Both the position numbers and the translations under genes were made by a program. This document shows, piece after piece, positions 48,400 through 61,420 of a DNA stretch of 64,000 nt (position 1 is its first letter; each line of letters starts with the position of its first letter). Origin of the DNA: Amblyornis subalaris. Its lineage: Eukaryota > Chordata > Aves > Passeriformes > Ptilonorhynchidae. The notes under the pieces are model-generated. The model was not told the origin of the DNA, ran no database searches, and saw nothing but the letters and a program-made list of their open reading frames with translations. Location: contig JACAXG010000111.1 of assembly GCA_018881555.1 (NCBI GenBank), positions 1,887,055 to 1,951,054 on the forward strand, read 5' to 3'.

Positions 48400-48930
48400 G
48401 ACAGAAATCAGGAGCAATCAGTAAGTATCTGTCAATACAATATTACATTTGACCAGTCTGGGACAGTAGTGAACAGAAGATACCCTGACTTTAGTAACAC
48501 TTCTGACATTGTCTTCCATGGCATTTTCATCTGGAAGGACTAGCATACTCTAATGTTAATAACCGAAGGTTCAATGTCTGGCAACTAGTAATAAGAAAGC
48601 GATTTGTGCAGCCTGATGGAGGAGTTAAGGGTGATCTAGTAGCCTACAACTACTTTGAAGGATTTCCAGATGTTACACAGTCAAACTCTTCAGTATTGGT
48701 GGATAGCATAAGGGATGAATTCCAGCTAGGGAGGTTCAGACTGAACATCAGGAAAAACCTTCTTATTGGGAAGGATACTGCAGCAGTGGCCACCCTGCAA
48801 CACTGTGAAGTCTCCATCTTGTTCACAATTTAATAAGATAGAAGCACAGTGTTGGCAATAGTCTTGCTTTCAGCAGGAGTTTGGAATTCCAACCAATGTT
48901 TCTGTGGTTCTGTGAGCTACAAAATTGGCA
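48400..48930 (+). repeat. Old CR1 LINE fragment
   Basis: The diverged sequence follows the order of the CR1 ORF2 end and 3' region, with blocks such as cagcctgatggaggagttaa, then aggttcagactgaacatcag and gaaaaaccttcttattggg. A 75-codon frame (48606-48833) covers the last recognisable ORF2 block. The 3' tail is decayed and both limits are approximate. Confidence 0.6.
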
Positions 48931-51900
48931 TGATCATATGACTGCAGTGCAGAGCTATTAAAAGTGACCCAAATTCAATGATGAATTTCTGTAGTGTTAT
49001 AATGAATCTGCTGACACACTGGAGCCGCTATTATGTTATTTTAAACAGGAGTAAAAGATAAACAAAAGAGAAAACATTTTTTTCTTGTCCTTTCAAACAC
49101 TTAGATACAGCATCAGTGCTATATTGGAGAAAGATGTCAACATACTAAAATTAGGAGGTCATCGACACTGGGGCTTTAGCAGTTGTGAATCAAGGATAGA
49201 CTGTCCAGATTCAACACACAATGCAATGAACAGTAATAGATATAATAGGTTAAATAAACTGTGTTGTATGTCCTCTTGCTTTCTTATTTCCCTTAAAAAT
49301 CAAAAGAATTTATACAAGTCAAAGACCGGGATCTGACAGCAATAATGGTGTTTGTTTTCAAATTCCCACTATTGTTCGCACTACAGTCCACTCAACGGAC
49401 CACCGTTTGCAGACTCTGAGTTGGAGAGTGGATATAAATTGAGCAAACCTTTATTGTTTGTTGAGGTGGAAATTCCATTATTAGTTTTTTTTGCTGCTGC
49501 ACAGGGCAGTTCTGCTCCACTTTCACTGTTTAATGTAGTGTGACTAAAAATCTGTATACTGCAGAAAGCTTTCAAGCAGTAGCTGAGCTTGATGCATTGG
49601 TGATGCTCTGGTGGCAGTGAGGACCAGTGAGCAGAAAAAGTGGCAGGGATCAGAGAATTGCTGAGCACACAGTACATTATATCTTTCCCCTTGCTATCTC
49701 CTGTTTGTCCCTAAACTTAAGTTCTTGGTCATTCATTCAATACCTGAGAAGGGCAGAGGTTCTTCAGCTGCTCTCTTTAAAAGCAACATATTTGTAATTA
49801 GGGACAGATTGACCAGGCAGACACTTATGTTTCATTTCCTTTGCTCAGGTAAACAAGATATGGAAACTGCTATGAGTGTTTGGAGAATAGGAAGATGGCC
49901 CTAGAGACAGATAAGGATACAACTTTTTTAAATTCGAAATGTCATTAAGATTTGTTGCACTCAAATCTTCTTTATCCTGTCTCCTGACTAACATGCTAGA
50001 GTAGACATACAATCTCAGGATCTTATTATGAAAAATTAATGTTCTGAAGTTAATTAATACTTCAGAAAAAGAAGCATGTCTTTTCCCTTCATAGCAGCAG
50101 ATACATATATACATGAGTAGAAACACAGGCTAAAGGAGAGCATATGATGATGGACCTGAGACACCTGCCTGATCCTACTCCTTGCTGGGAACTGTGCTGT
50201 CAGCAGCTCCTCCCTTCCTTTTTCCTTTACACTGACTGGGAGCTGTGTGTAAGGCTACTGTTCTGTGAGGCAGACAGGTGGAAGAGCTAGAGGAGTACCT
50301 TACAACAAAAGAAATTCCCAATAGACGTCAAACCTGGCTTTTAATTATTTGCATTTTCCTCTTATCTATTGCTTTATCTAGAATGCTGAAATGCACAGGG
50401 TGTTGTGTATCTTGTCTAACTAAGAATAATTGGAGCTAGGTAACAGATACACTAAGGAATGCCTTTCATTTGTTCCACTAGGTGTGTCAGCATATGTATG
50501 ATTTATACTTAACTTCCCAGGCCAAAAATCATTGGTTTTCTCTGAACATCTGGCTGGCATCTGCAAAATCTGCAATATGCATCATTAATGAGAATATTAC
50601 TGTGAGGTTTGATAATGACAGATAGATCAGGTAAATTCACTATATTAATGTAATAATGCTTACTAGAGTACCACAAAGCTACAGCTTTTACTGTGCACTT
50701 GAAAAAAGCAATTGCTTTAATAAAAGCCTAGAGTAAAGCGTGATATGTGTACTTAACAAAAACATCTAATGAACATCTGTCTTCATTATTACTATTTGCT
50801 CTGTACAAAATAGATATCATATTCATTTTCTGTTTTCATAAGCTATTGCTTGCTATTAATGCCCTATTAACTTTACACCGAAATATGCTATATGTGCATG
50901 TGTATATATGTGTGTGCATGTATATGTGTGTATATAGAGAGAGACAGAGGGCCATGTGGATACTTGCTCCTTTCTTCTGACTCCTCTCATTTCTCACTTA
51001 ACAAACTAATTATAAGCAAGGGATCCTTTGTGCTTAAATTTCCACTGGAAATGATTTTGAGTTGCATGCGGTGCTTCTTTTATTAATACGACCCACAGAT
51101 TCTTATGAGATTTTTCTGGTATATGATCATATAAGGAAAGATGGTCACTTTGCATATGTATAAAACAATGACCAAAACATTTTTTTGCTCTACAGCAAGT
51201 TAACAAATGCATGTTGGGTGAAATCAGAGCTAAAGGGTATCGACAATCTGTTTCACATGTGGAAAATCAGTTCATTTTTTGCCATTTAACAAAGCTGTGG
51301 GAAAGGTATTTTAGGCACACTTTCAATAAGTGACCATGTAAACTGTGCTTGAAACAGAATTAGTAAATTTTCCACTTTTCACCTGGCAGAACACCTGGTT
51401 TAAAAATTTCTTCTTCTTGTCTTACCAAGATTTTGAAGATCAGTGTCTTCCACAACTAACGTCTCCGTTTTAAAGGTAAAGTATCTCCTTCTTACACATG
51501 GGCATGCCTATTATCAGTTAAAACTTAACCCAGAAACACGAAAGACTTAGAGGTAAATCGATGATGCAGTTGTATTTTACATTGACTTTGTTGTTGTCTT
51601 TTAATGCCAAGAAAAATCAGTTAGGTTATAATTGGCTCTAACTGGCATTCACAAGGGATGGAGCTTTCTCTATTTACCTGAAGCCAAGTAGTTCTCAGAC
51701 AAAGGAGTTTCTTTTCAGCATTTGAAAACATCAAAGAAAATCTAATCTACACTATGCCATGCAATCCTTGATGAGAAGAAAAGAGTTGGGTTGGAAAATA
51801 AATAGAAAAGACACCTCATCATTTATCCCCTGAGGTAGTCCCCACATTGCCCATATATTTGAAGCTGGTTTTTTTCTAAAGAATTGTTTTCTCACAAAGG

Positions 51901-54499
51901 TTGTTTAGTACCCAAGCTGAGTAGATCAGGGATCATGGTGGTAGAGGACATTAGCCCCTGTCACTCCAAACCTCCTAGTGCTATGTTACCTTTGAGTACA
52001 CAAGAGACTCTAAAAGGCAGAAAATACCTACCTTCATAAAATCACTAGTCCTTCACCAAAGGTGAATGAAAATATCTCTTGTGCTATGTAGGAATCTGAT
52101 AATGCCATCCCTTCAAAGGAGTTTTGAAGAGACTGAGAAAAATGCTTGATAGGGCCTCCATATATTTGTTACTGAAAGCAAGAAGCATAGTGACTGACTG
52201 ACTGGCTGTTTTAACAGATATGTCAGAAAGCAAAGCTAGGCATGAGCTATCAAAGGCAGAGAAAAGATGCAGAGAAAGTGACCAGATTAAAAAAAAATGC
52301 CTATAATTACACTGGATGGTCCCATACAACACATCCAGAGTGAAAAGTTGCTCTTAGAACAAAGTTTTATTCTTACTGGTACCAAAGAAAAGGAGCTCTC
52401 TCTTTGCCAGCTCTCTTCTTTCACTATCCTTCCATGCACTGATTGACAAATACTGTTGAAAAATAAGTAATGATTCTGTAAGGATGGCTCATAACTACTT
52501 TAAAATAGTGGGAAGTTAACTTTAGTTTCTGAATATTTGCTTATTTACATTCCAACACGTAAACAAACTATTCTGAAGTTTATGTCTAAGCTATTGTTAC
52601 ATGTAAATCTCCATGCTGTTGTTTGGCTTCGGGTATGTAGGCTGAGTATCTGTGGTGATGCAGAATCATTTATTACAGGTTTATAGCTTTCTATTCCTTT
52701 ATCTCTACGTGTCAGTTGCCTGTCTCAGCTGCCAAATTAATTTCACACTTTCTTCCGAAGGCTTCCTCTGGTTTTCTGGTGATTTATACTGACAATCGTA
52801 TTAGAGTATTGCACTTAGAAATTACTCCTTTCTTGGACAAGGAATCAAGGAGGCAATGAAATGAGGTTAGTGTCCGATATCAATAAAACAGAGATTTCTA
52901 CAATGACGTGTATAACTCTATGACAAGAAAACCCTTCTCAATAAACTAAACATTGGTCCTTGCAGTTTTTCATACCCTCAAACTAAATACGTCTTGTTCC
53001 ACATTTTCTTTGTGAGCTAGTGGTAAAATACGTGTATTATCTACCATAAACTACTATTTCGACAAGTGAATTTTAAAGATATTTCTTTGGCACTAGTCCT
53101 CCACAAGTTATTATCTTTAAAACTGCTATGTGTAACACAAGTAATGGAAGAACCAGAATCTGCTGCCTCTGCAGAACTATAGCAGTCTACAAAGACAAAA
53201 ATCTAACATGGAAGGTTCTTAAAATAGAAGGCATGTTAATGTTTACAGTAATTTCTGACATCTGCAATGATAATTAATAATACTAATTGATACTAACACC
53301 TTGGAAGTTGTCCAATCCAAAAATGCCGAAAACCAAACTAGAGGTGCTACAAAAAAATCACATAATAGGTAGTATAATCATGCTAAAGATTGCCAACAGA
53401 AGATTGTCTTGAGTGTCATAAAAATATGGAGCAACGGAAACAGAAGGATAGTCATGTGCCCCCCACCTCTGGAGAGGAAAGGGCCTGAGATTAATCACTC
53501 ACTCACAGCTTTGTGGCACCGTTAGTCCTAAAGCTCAAATCTATGCTTTTCTTGAAGCAGAGACAAAAGCTTCTGATTCAGACTTTACAGTCTGAGATGA
53601 AAAACATGACATTTGATAGTTCTGGAAGGCTGATCATCCTGAGTAATGTTCTTTAATTCAGTTTTGCCTGCAACTGTTGTATTTATACTGCATTTTACAC
53701 TGCTGCCTCTGAAACACTGCTGTGAATGCTCAGTCGAAGTTTTGTTCCAAAACAAGAGTGTTGTATGGCCTTGTTAACCTAGTTTCTGCTCAGACTTAAT
53801 ATTAGTGCGATGACTTGAACTATCTCCTCAGAAAATCACAATATGGCATGCGATTTTGAATGTCATGTTTGTTTCACTCCTGGGAAATGGAAATAAAAAT
53901 TGCTTGGAGAATTGCGAATTCGAATAAGTTACCTCTTGGAACAGTCACGTTATATTATATTATATTATGACAATTTTATTAAAGGTACACCCAAACTGAC
54001 TAATTATTTCCATAGAATTGCACATTCTTTCACAAATCCTCCTATTTAAAATGGGCGTTTTACATAGGACTAGCGGAACAGCACGTAGACAAAATGCAGA
54101 TAAAAAATTACATGCAAAGCTTGGGGAAGTATAAATATCTGCAAGCAGTTGCTAATAGTTGTCCAAGTGTCTACCAATAAACATCCTTGCAACATCAGTG
54201 CTTGGTCCGTGCCTAAATTGCCGCAAATCTGCTGAAGCAGAGCAGTTTGTTCCTCCACAGTGGTCTGCACAAAGCACACTGTTTCTAATATGGGACCTGC
54301 CTGGCACCTTAAGTGGACAAAGTCACCAGGGCTTCCACGACCTAACTTCGGACAGAGAAGTTTTTTTCTCTTACTCTGGTCATTATTTGCCTTGCTGTAG
54401 CTTGTCCCTTGGCTGGCAACCCAGGGGAGACTGTGGGTCCATTCTGTACATCTTGGTCCTTGCCCCCATTTTAGGATGAGACAGGATGTAATTAGTCCC
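48931..54499. other. 5.6 kb of AT-rich DNA, mostly unrecognised
   Basis: Only simple repeats stand out: a TG/TA-rich run at about 50889-50945 and four TATTA-like units at 53951-53969. A minus-strand open frame of 143 codons (54070-54501) ends against the next CR1 but shows no domain that I can name. Confidence 0.45.
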
Positions 54500-54770
54500 A
54501 CCTTATCTTCTCCTTTCTGTCTAAACCAAGCCCAGTTGCCTCAGCCTCTCCCTGTAGGCCATGAGCTCTCAAACACTAACAGCGTCAGGGATCTCTATAG
54601 GACTCTCTCCAGTTTGTCAATCTTTCTTTTGCATTGGACAGCCCTAAACTGGGCACAGCACCCCACATGTGGCTGTGGGATGGCAGAGCATAACTCACAC
54701 TACACAGACTGCAGCAGGGTGTGCCTCCAGGCAGCAGGCAGAGGGGCTGCAGGAGCAAGGTAGCAGGTTA
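54500..54770 (-). repeat. CR1 LINE fragment
   Basis: In plus-strand view, caagcccagttgcctcagcc followed by tctccctgtaggcc, then ggactctctccagtttgtca and ctgggcacagcaccccacat are reverse-complement CR1 ORF2 C-terminal sequence. It lacks a clear 3' tail. Confidence 0.85.
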
Positions 54771-54959
54771 CACTGCATTAGGAAGGATGAACAAGAAATA
54801 CAGTATTACTAAAATTTTACAAGAAGAAATTCTACTCCCTTGGCACTGATCTCCACAGGCTACCAGACAGAGCTCAACAATAAGCAAAAAGCACCTTGGA
54901 TGAGAAGCCATGATCTCTAGTGACCCTTTGGATATCACTTCCCTTCCTTGTATATACCA

Positions 54960-56420
54960 ACCAGAAACAGATATGAAGCCTTGACAGCAGTCAAACCTAG
55001 TGACCAAGATTCATAAGGAGAAATTATAACAGCAGTGCATACCAAGAGCTGCAAAAAGAGGTATTGAATACAAGTGGTTGGTGCCTCTGCTGAGAGGCAC
55101 TGGGGTATCCAGCTGTTGTCTTGATAGACTGTCAAGAGAGGTTTTCTACTTACTAGGGAGCCTGCCATAACTGGTGAAAAGATCAGACTGCTATCCCCTA
55201 CTTCTTTTCCATGTGGACAAAGTGAAATGGTAAAGCAAAACCTGGACGAGATCAAGCAGGACTTCGGATATCTGGGAGCCCAGGTGAAAAAGACTGGTGC
55301 CCAAGTGATCTTCTCTTTCTTACCAGACAGGATAGGAGTGTAGGCAGAAGTTGATGTGCCATGCAGATCAATACCTGGCATCATGACTAATGTTTGTTAC
55401 CGGGGCTTTGATTTCTATGATCATGCTATGGTCAATGATGAATAAAGAGTCTTGTGGAGACATGGAATCCACCTATCTAGAAAAAACAGGAGCATCTTTG
55501 CTGACTATGTCATGATTTGTGAATTGTGCTTTAAATTAATGAACTTTGGAGGGTCCTTTGGCCAACAGAACCTGGTCCTCAAGAGTAACTTTAATTACCT
55601 GGATGTAGGGAAAACAGTACAGAGATGCACAAGTTTTCCAACAGGTGCTTGGAACGCATTGGGGACTGCTTCCTGCTACAGACACTGGATGTGCTGTCTA
55701 TGAACAGCGCATGGATATATTTATTATTCACATACAGAGAAGACTTACTTGACAATGCAACTACCAAAGTTAGCTTTGCAAAAAATGATGAACAAAGACT
55801 CTGCATTTTAGAAGACCCAACTTCAATATTGTCAGACTTCAGATGTAAGGGGTTCCATGAAAACCATCCATGGAGGGTATGTGATGTGATGATGAGTTGT
55901 GAGTTCTCTCACTTATTCAAGAATAGGCTCCTGAAAGCACAAAAACTGTCTGTTCCCTACAAAGGAAAAGGAGGAATGAAGAACGAGAGACCATTGTGGC
56001 TTAACAGTGAGATATTGTATGACCTTAAAAGCAAAAAATAGCCTATCAGCTACCAAAAGGTGGCCTAATAACCATCAAGAACTACAAGAAGCCTGGTAGG
56101 GTAAGGCATGCAGGGACGCAGTCAAGAAAAATATGAGAAGAAGATGATCAAAGGGCTGGAGGACCTGTCTTATGAGGAAAGACTGAAATGGTTGGATCTT
56201 TTATCTATGGAGAAGGAGAGGCTCACATGGAACCTCTTCCGATAGTTACGGGACGGCTATAAAGATGTCAGAGGTTTTCTCTTCACAAGGATCCGCATGG
56301 AGAAGACTAGGGGCAATAGGTACAAGTTGCACTGGGAGAAGTTTCATCTTGATATAAGAAAGAAATTACAGCAAGAACATTCAATGAAACAAACTGCCCA
56401 AGACTCAGTTGAATAGAGTA
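54960..56420 (+). repeat. Long CR1 copy with ORF1-esterase and ORF2-endonuclease remnants
   Basis: The left part resembles CR1 ORF1, whose C-terminal half is an SGNH-type esterase. About 55220-55345 reads like the block before the lipase-like strand, and 55455-55520 reads WRHGIHLSRKNRSIFADYV, where the final D-x-x-H motif of the family is changed to H-x-x-H. The middle open frame 55625-56041 (138 codons) ends NERPLWLNSEILYDLKSKK, matching the stretch that joins the ORF2 endonuclease to the reverse transcriptase. From about 56150 to 56340 the sequence is the CR1 ORF2 C-terminus. The reverse transcriptase is missing, so the copy is internally deleted and inactive. Confidence 0.75.
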
Positions 56421-56741
56421 ACAGATAATCTCATCTAGGCTCCCTTCCCTATGAAATGTTGTACCCAATCTTCTGAAGACCCTTTGAAGATGGGCTGTTG
56501 TATGATTCCTATCACCCACTGTTTGCATTCTTGCTAATTTATATGCTTGGTCTTCATCATCTCAAGGGTCTGTGATGACTCATACTCAACTTACTCTCAG
56601 GAAGTCCTTTTTGTGGGAAATGAGGTTTCAGAGACCTTGCAGGTGCAAACAGAGTACATAAACAGCATTGTGCTTGAACAGATAGAAATGGATACATGTT
56701 TCGATCTGAGGCCTTGGCGAAAGCTGCCTGAGTTAGAACAG
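56421..56741. other. Short unrecognised interval
   Basis: I see no feature between the CR1 and the following LTR. Confidence 0.4.
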
Positions 56742-57395
56742 TGAGCCTTTTACAGCTTTAAGCAAAAACGTAGTTTTGTAGTTTTTAAATAAGTATGCCT
56801 TATAAAAGTAGAAATGTACTTTTAACAAGTAAAAACATGCTTTATGTAGAAAATAATAATGATAAGTAAAAGAGTTAAGAACTTTAAGCAAGAACTTTGA
56901 GTTTAGCAAAAAACCATATATAATAGAGTTTCATAGAAAGTTAAAATGTAGCAATATAAGCCTGTACAACGAGCCTCAATAGAAGTGTGATAATTGGTTA
57001 AGAAAATGCGCATTGCGGTAAAATCATACAGTAGTGATTGGTACAAATGTATTAACCAGCTTTGTGGCATCTGCTTATTGGCTTAAAAAAGTATATAAGG
57101 CCTTGTAGAAAAAAGTAAAAAAAACTTTTTAGCTAGCTCGACTTCTGCTGCAGAGAGCTTGCTACCTCAACTGCTGCTGCAGGGACATCCGTGCCTGCTG
57201 CAGCTGCTATTGCTGCTATTGTTATTGTAATTGCTGCTGCCTTTGATAGTAGAGATGTTGTTCACACGTTTCTNCTATCTCACCCTTCAATAAAGATGAG
57301 ACTGATTCAACAATAAAACATCTCCGAGACATCTCTCAGTCATCCCAACCCCTTTAATCCCGGCACTTTTCTGGGGATAAAACACAATAATATTC
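56742..57395 (+). mobile_element. Probable LTR, family J
   Basis: An AT-rich U3-like stretch is followed by a TATA box (gtatataagg, 57091-57100), a GCT/GTT-rich segment (about 57145-57240), one N at 57274, and AATAAA at 57289-57294 with an LTR-like U5 after it. The spacing and order fit an LTR of about 650 bases. I have no second copy and no duplication, so both ends are estimates. Confidence 0.65.
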
Positions 57396-57539
57396 CTAAC
57401 TACTTCTGACCAAGACCCATAAAAGCAAAAAAACCTAGCTGCAAAGACATCCTGGCAATTTGAAGTCAGAGGAAAGCGCTTTCTGGCAGCAGAGGAACTG
57501 GAAAGTGCTATTGATAAACCGAAAATCAGAATCTTAATG
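57396..57539. other. Short spacer between two LTRs
   Basis: These 140 bases lie between LTR J and LTR A and hold nothing I recognise. They could include the end of LTR J. Confidence 0.4.
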
Positions 57540-58609
57540 TGTGTTGGTTTTGCAGGGCCTGGTTTTTGGTAGCGGGGGGGCCACAGAGGTGGTTTCTGTG
57601 AGAAGCTGCTGGAAGCTTCCACCATGTCCAGCAGAGCCAATGGCTCTGCTGGTGGTCATGCCACTGGCCAAGGCTGGGCCAACTAGAGATGATGGTAACA
57701 CCTCTGTGAGAACATATTTAAGAAGAAATCATAAGAAAGTTTGGAGGTAGCTGTAATTTTCCAGCTAGAGAAGAGGAGGAGTGAGAACATGTGAGAGAAA
57801 CAACAATGGAGACACCAAGGTCAGTGCAAAGGAGGAGGTGCTCCAGGCGCCAGAGCCGAGATGTCCCTGCAGCCTGTGGTGAGGACCATGGTGAGGCAGT
57901 TGTCCCCCTGCAGCCCATGGAGGTCCATGGGGGATGCAGAGATCCACTCCCAGCCCCTGGGGGAGGTGCCCACACTGGAGCAGGTGGATACCAGGACGCT
58001 GTGATCCAGAGGAACTCCCAGTGGAAAGAGAGGCCTTGCTTCCAGGCTGGAACAGCCGTCCTTAGGGGACTGCACCCCATGGAAGAGTGACTCATGCGGC
58101 AGCAGTTTTGGGAGGATTGTCTGCCCGTGGGATGGACTCACGTTGCAGCAGCTTTGGGAGGACCGCTGCTCATGACAGTGGACCCATGCTGGGGAAGTTG
58201 ACAGAGAACTGTCTCCTGTGGGAGGGACCACATGATGCAACAGGGAAACAACTCCTCTCCCTGAACAGTGGAAAGAAGATCTTGGCTGATGAACTGACCA
58301 AAAGCCTCACCCTGTCTCCCTACGCCGTTGGTGGGAAGGAGGGAGGGGTTGGGGGTAGAAAAGGGTGTCTTTAAGGGCTTATTTTTACTTCTCATTCTCC
58401 TGCTCTGATCTTGTTAGTAATAAATTCATCTTATATCATTAAGCTGAGCCTGTTTTGCCCTTGAAGTGTTTTCTCACAGTCCTCATCTCAACTCATTAAC
58501 CCTTTGTTATATTTTCTCTCCTCTGTCTAGTTGCAGAGCAGAGGAGAGTTGAGTGAGTGAGTGGGCTTTTCATGAATGCCAGGCATTTGGCCAGTGTTAA
58601 ACCATGAAT
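57540..58609 (+). mobile_element. Solo LTR, family A, copy 2
   Basis: It begins tgtgttggttttgcagggcc and ends ggccagtgttaaaccatgaat, with AATAAA at 58419-58424. It aligns along its whole length with 4100-5169 and, reversed, with 60316-61420. The last bases have decayed from the CA end and no exact duplication is visible, although aatg occurs at both sides. Frames of up to 139 codons inside it are by-products of the GC-rich part. Confidence 0.85.
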
Positions 58610-58962
58610 GAAGAATTTCTTACTCAACTTGTTTTGAATTAAAATTTCTTACTGATTTTTAGTTTGTTCTCTGTTTTCCTACAGGTATTTTTTATTATAT
58701 AAAAATAAATATACTTAAAAGCAATTTGCATGGAAATCTAGTTTCAGAGCTAGTACCAGACAGTGGTCAAATTATCTCTCAAGTTTAACAGGAGTCCTCA
58801 CCCTCAAGTCTTTTCCTTCTGCTTTACCATGAATAATCTTACCAAGACCTTCCTTCTTCAAACATCATGGACATAAACCCCATGCTGACCAACACAACAT
58901 CCATTCACACAGATTTTCCATCCATTAATCTAGTTCTGAGAGCAATGGTCATTGAGAAAATT

Positions 58963-59385
58963 TAGAATCATAGAATCACAGAACAATATACATTGGAAAA
59001 CACCTTTAATCATCAAGTCCATCCATTAACCCAACACTGCCTAGTCCAGCACCAAACCATGTCCCTAAGTGCCCCATCTTCACATGTTTGAACTACAACC
59101 AGGGATGATGAATCCACCATTTTCCTGGGCAGACTATTTTAGTGCTTGACAGGCCTTTCACTGAAGAAATTTGTACTAAAAGCTGGTCTAAACCTCCCAG
59201 GTGCAACCTGAGGCCATTTCCTCTCATCCTATCACTTATAATCTGGGAGCAGGGACCAACCCTCTCCTGGCTAAAATGTCCTTTCAGGTAGTTGTAGAGA
59301 GTGATAAGATTCTCTCTGAGCCTCCTTTCTTTCCTCTGGACTAAACAACTCCAATTCCCTCTATCCTTGTACATTTTGAATTACT
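58963..59385 (-). repeat. CR1 LINE 3' fragment
   Basis: The 3' tail appears on the plus strand as tagaatcatagaatcacaga at 58963, followed by the CR1 3' UTR (caagtccatccattaaccca, acactgcctagtccagcacc) and ORF2 end (ctctcctggctaaaatgtcc). It is 5'-truncated near 59385. It lies in the spacer between the two opposing family A LTRs. Confidence 0.92.
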
Positions 59386-60315
59386 TAGACACTTTGCCTG
59401 CCATTTGTAATTGTGTTAACACAATCTGTATCATATTTTCAAAAAATGTATTTTTATGCTTCATTTATTCTAAGAAGAATTTATTGTAATTGCGAAGTAG
59501 AACCCTTAATTCACTTTTTAAGAGAAGAGTAAATTAAACAACAAAAACAATATTAAGATCCTAACATTACTTTTAAATTATTCATTATGACTATGCCACT
59601 TCCTAGGAGCTGATGGCTACCAGAATGATTTCTCATAGTTTTTGTATAACGAAATGCATTTGTTTTTTGAAGTTTGAACAACTACTTTCAGTATTCCTTC
59701 TGAACTTGTACAGATGCCAGAGATGTAACACTCTATCTGAAATGTTGAGACAGTTCTTATTATTTTATTTTTTTGTCTTGTATTGATATGGTCATAATAC
59801 TTACTCAGAAAGTTAAGTCTTAGCAAATCTTACCATTATTAAAAAGGGGGAAAAAAGTCTTTACAAGACAAGAAACATTTACTATGGGCCTAAGGAATAT
59901 TTAGCCAAAATATAAGTGGTATAACCTAAGAATGAAATGCTTTACTAACTTTTTTTAAAGGAGTTGGATTTTCCCCTTCATAACTGTTCATCTCTAATCA
60001 TTATATCAAAGAATTACTTAACAAAATGTCATCAACATCAAAAAAACCCAGTTATATCCCAAAAAGTACTACGAAATACAGTTTTATTTTCACGCATAAT
60101 ATGGTGAATTAAGACCAGATGTAACTGTAGGCAAACAAATGTACTTTTCATGTATACATGAGCTTACTACAGATACATTCTGATTCTAAATCTTCAAAAA
60201 AACTTCCACAAGAATATTTCCTCACTTGATTTATTACACTCATATACCTAACTAATTAGTAGTTTCAGAGAGCTACAGGCAATGGAGCGACCAGTAACTC
60301 TTCAAGGAAGCACAG
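59386..60315. other. AT-rich spacer
   Basis: I see no feature between the CR1 and the following family A LTR. Confidence 0.5.
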
Positions 60316-61420
60316 TGTCGTGGTTTGACACCGGCCAAATGCCAGGCACCCATGAAAAGCTGCTCACTGACCCTTCCCTGCTCTGCAGGTGGGCAGAAGA
60401 GCGAAAATTTAGCAAAGGGTTTGTAAGTTAACCTCATGGTATGTGAGTGGGAGAAAACACTCATCAATTACCATCAAGGGCGAAACAGGCTCAAGTTAAT
60501 GATATAAGATGAATTTATTACTAACAAGATCAGAGCAGGAGAATGAGAAGTAAAATAAGCCCTTAAAAACACCTTTTTTCCCCTCAACCCCTCCCTCCTT
60601 CCCACCAATGGCACAGGCAGACGGGGTTGGGGTTTTGGTCAGTTCATCACCCAGGATTTTCTTCTGCTGCTCAAGGACAGGAGTCGTTTCCCTGCTGCAC
60701 TGTGAGGTCCCCTCCCATGGGTGACAGTTCTCTGTGAACTTTCCCAGTGTTGGGTCCACTGTCATGAGCAGCGGTCCTCCCAAAGCTGCTGCAACGTGAG
60801 TCCATCCCACGGGCAGACAGTCCTCCCAAAACTGCTGCCGCATGAGTCACTCTTCCATGGCGTGTAGTCCTCGAAGGATAGCTGTTCCAGCCTGGAAGCA
60901 AGGCCTCTCTCTCCACTGGGACTCCTACCAGACCACAGCATCCTGGCATTCACCCGCTCCGGCGTGGGCAGCTCCCCCAGGGGCTGGGAGTGGATCTCTG
61001 CATCCCCCATGGACCTCCATGGGCTGCAGGGGGACAACTGCCTCACCATGGTCCTCACCACAGGCTGCAGGGACATCTCGGCTCTGGTGCCTGGAGCACC
61101 TCCTCCCCCTCCTTTGCACTGACCTTGGTGTCTCCATTGTTGTTTCTCTCACATGTTTTCACCTCCTCCTCTTCTCTAGCTGGAATTAAAACTATTCAAC
61201 CAACTTTGTCATGATTTCTTTTTAAATATGTTCTCACAGAGGCATTACCACCATCTATAATTGGCCCAGCCTTGGCCAGCAGCATGTCTATTCTCAGAGC
61301 CATCAGGGATTGGGTCTGCTGGACATGGTGGAAGCTTTCAGCACCTTCTCACAGAAGTGTCCCCCCCTCTCAGTGTGGCCCCCCCCACTAGCACAAACCA
61401 GGCCATGCAAAACCAAAACA
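60316..61420 (-). mobile_element. Solo LTR, family A, copy 3
   Basis: In plus-strand view it starts tgtcgtggtttgacaccggc and ends gcaaaaccaaaaca, the reverse complement of copies 1 and 2. The minus-strand AATAAA is at 60514-60519 (plus-strand TTTATT). The left end is the best preserved of the three copies and gives the family's ancestral 3' end (aaaccacgaca on the minus strand). The flanks cacag and acaaa do not form a clear duplication. Confidence 0.85.
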
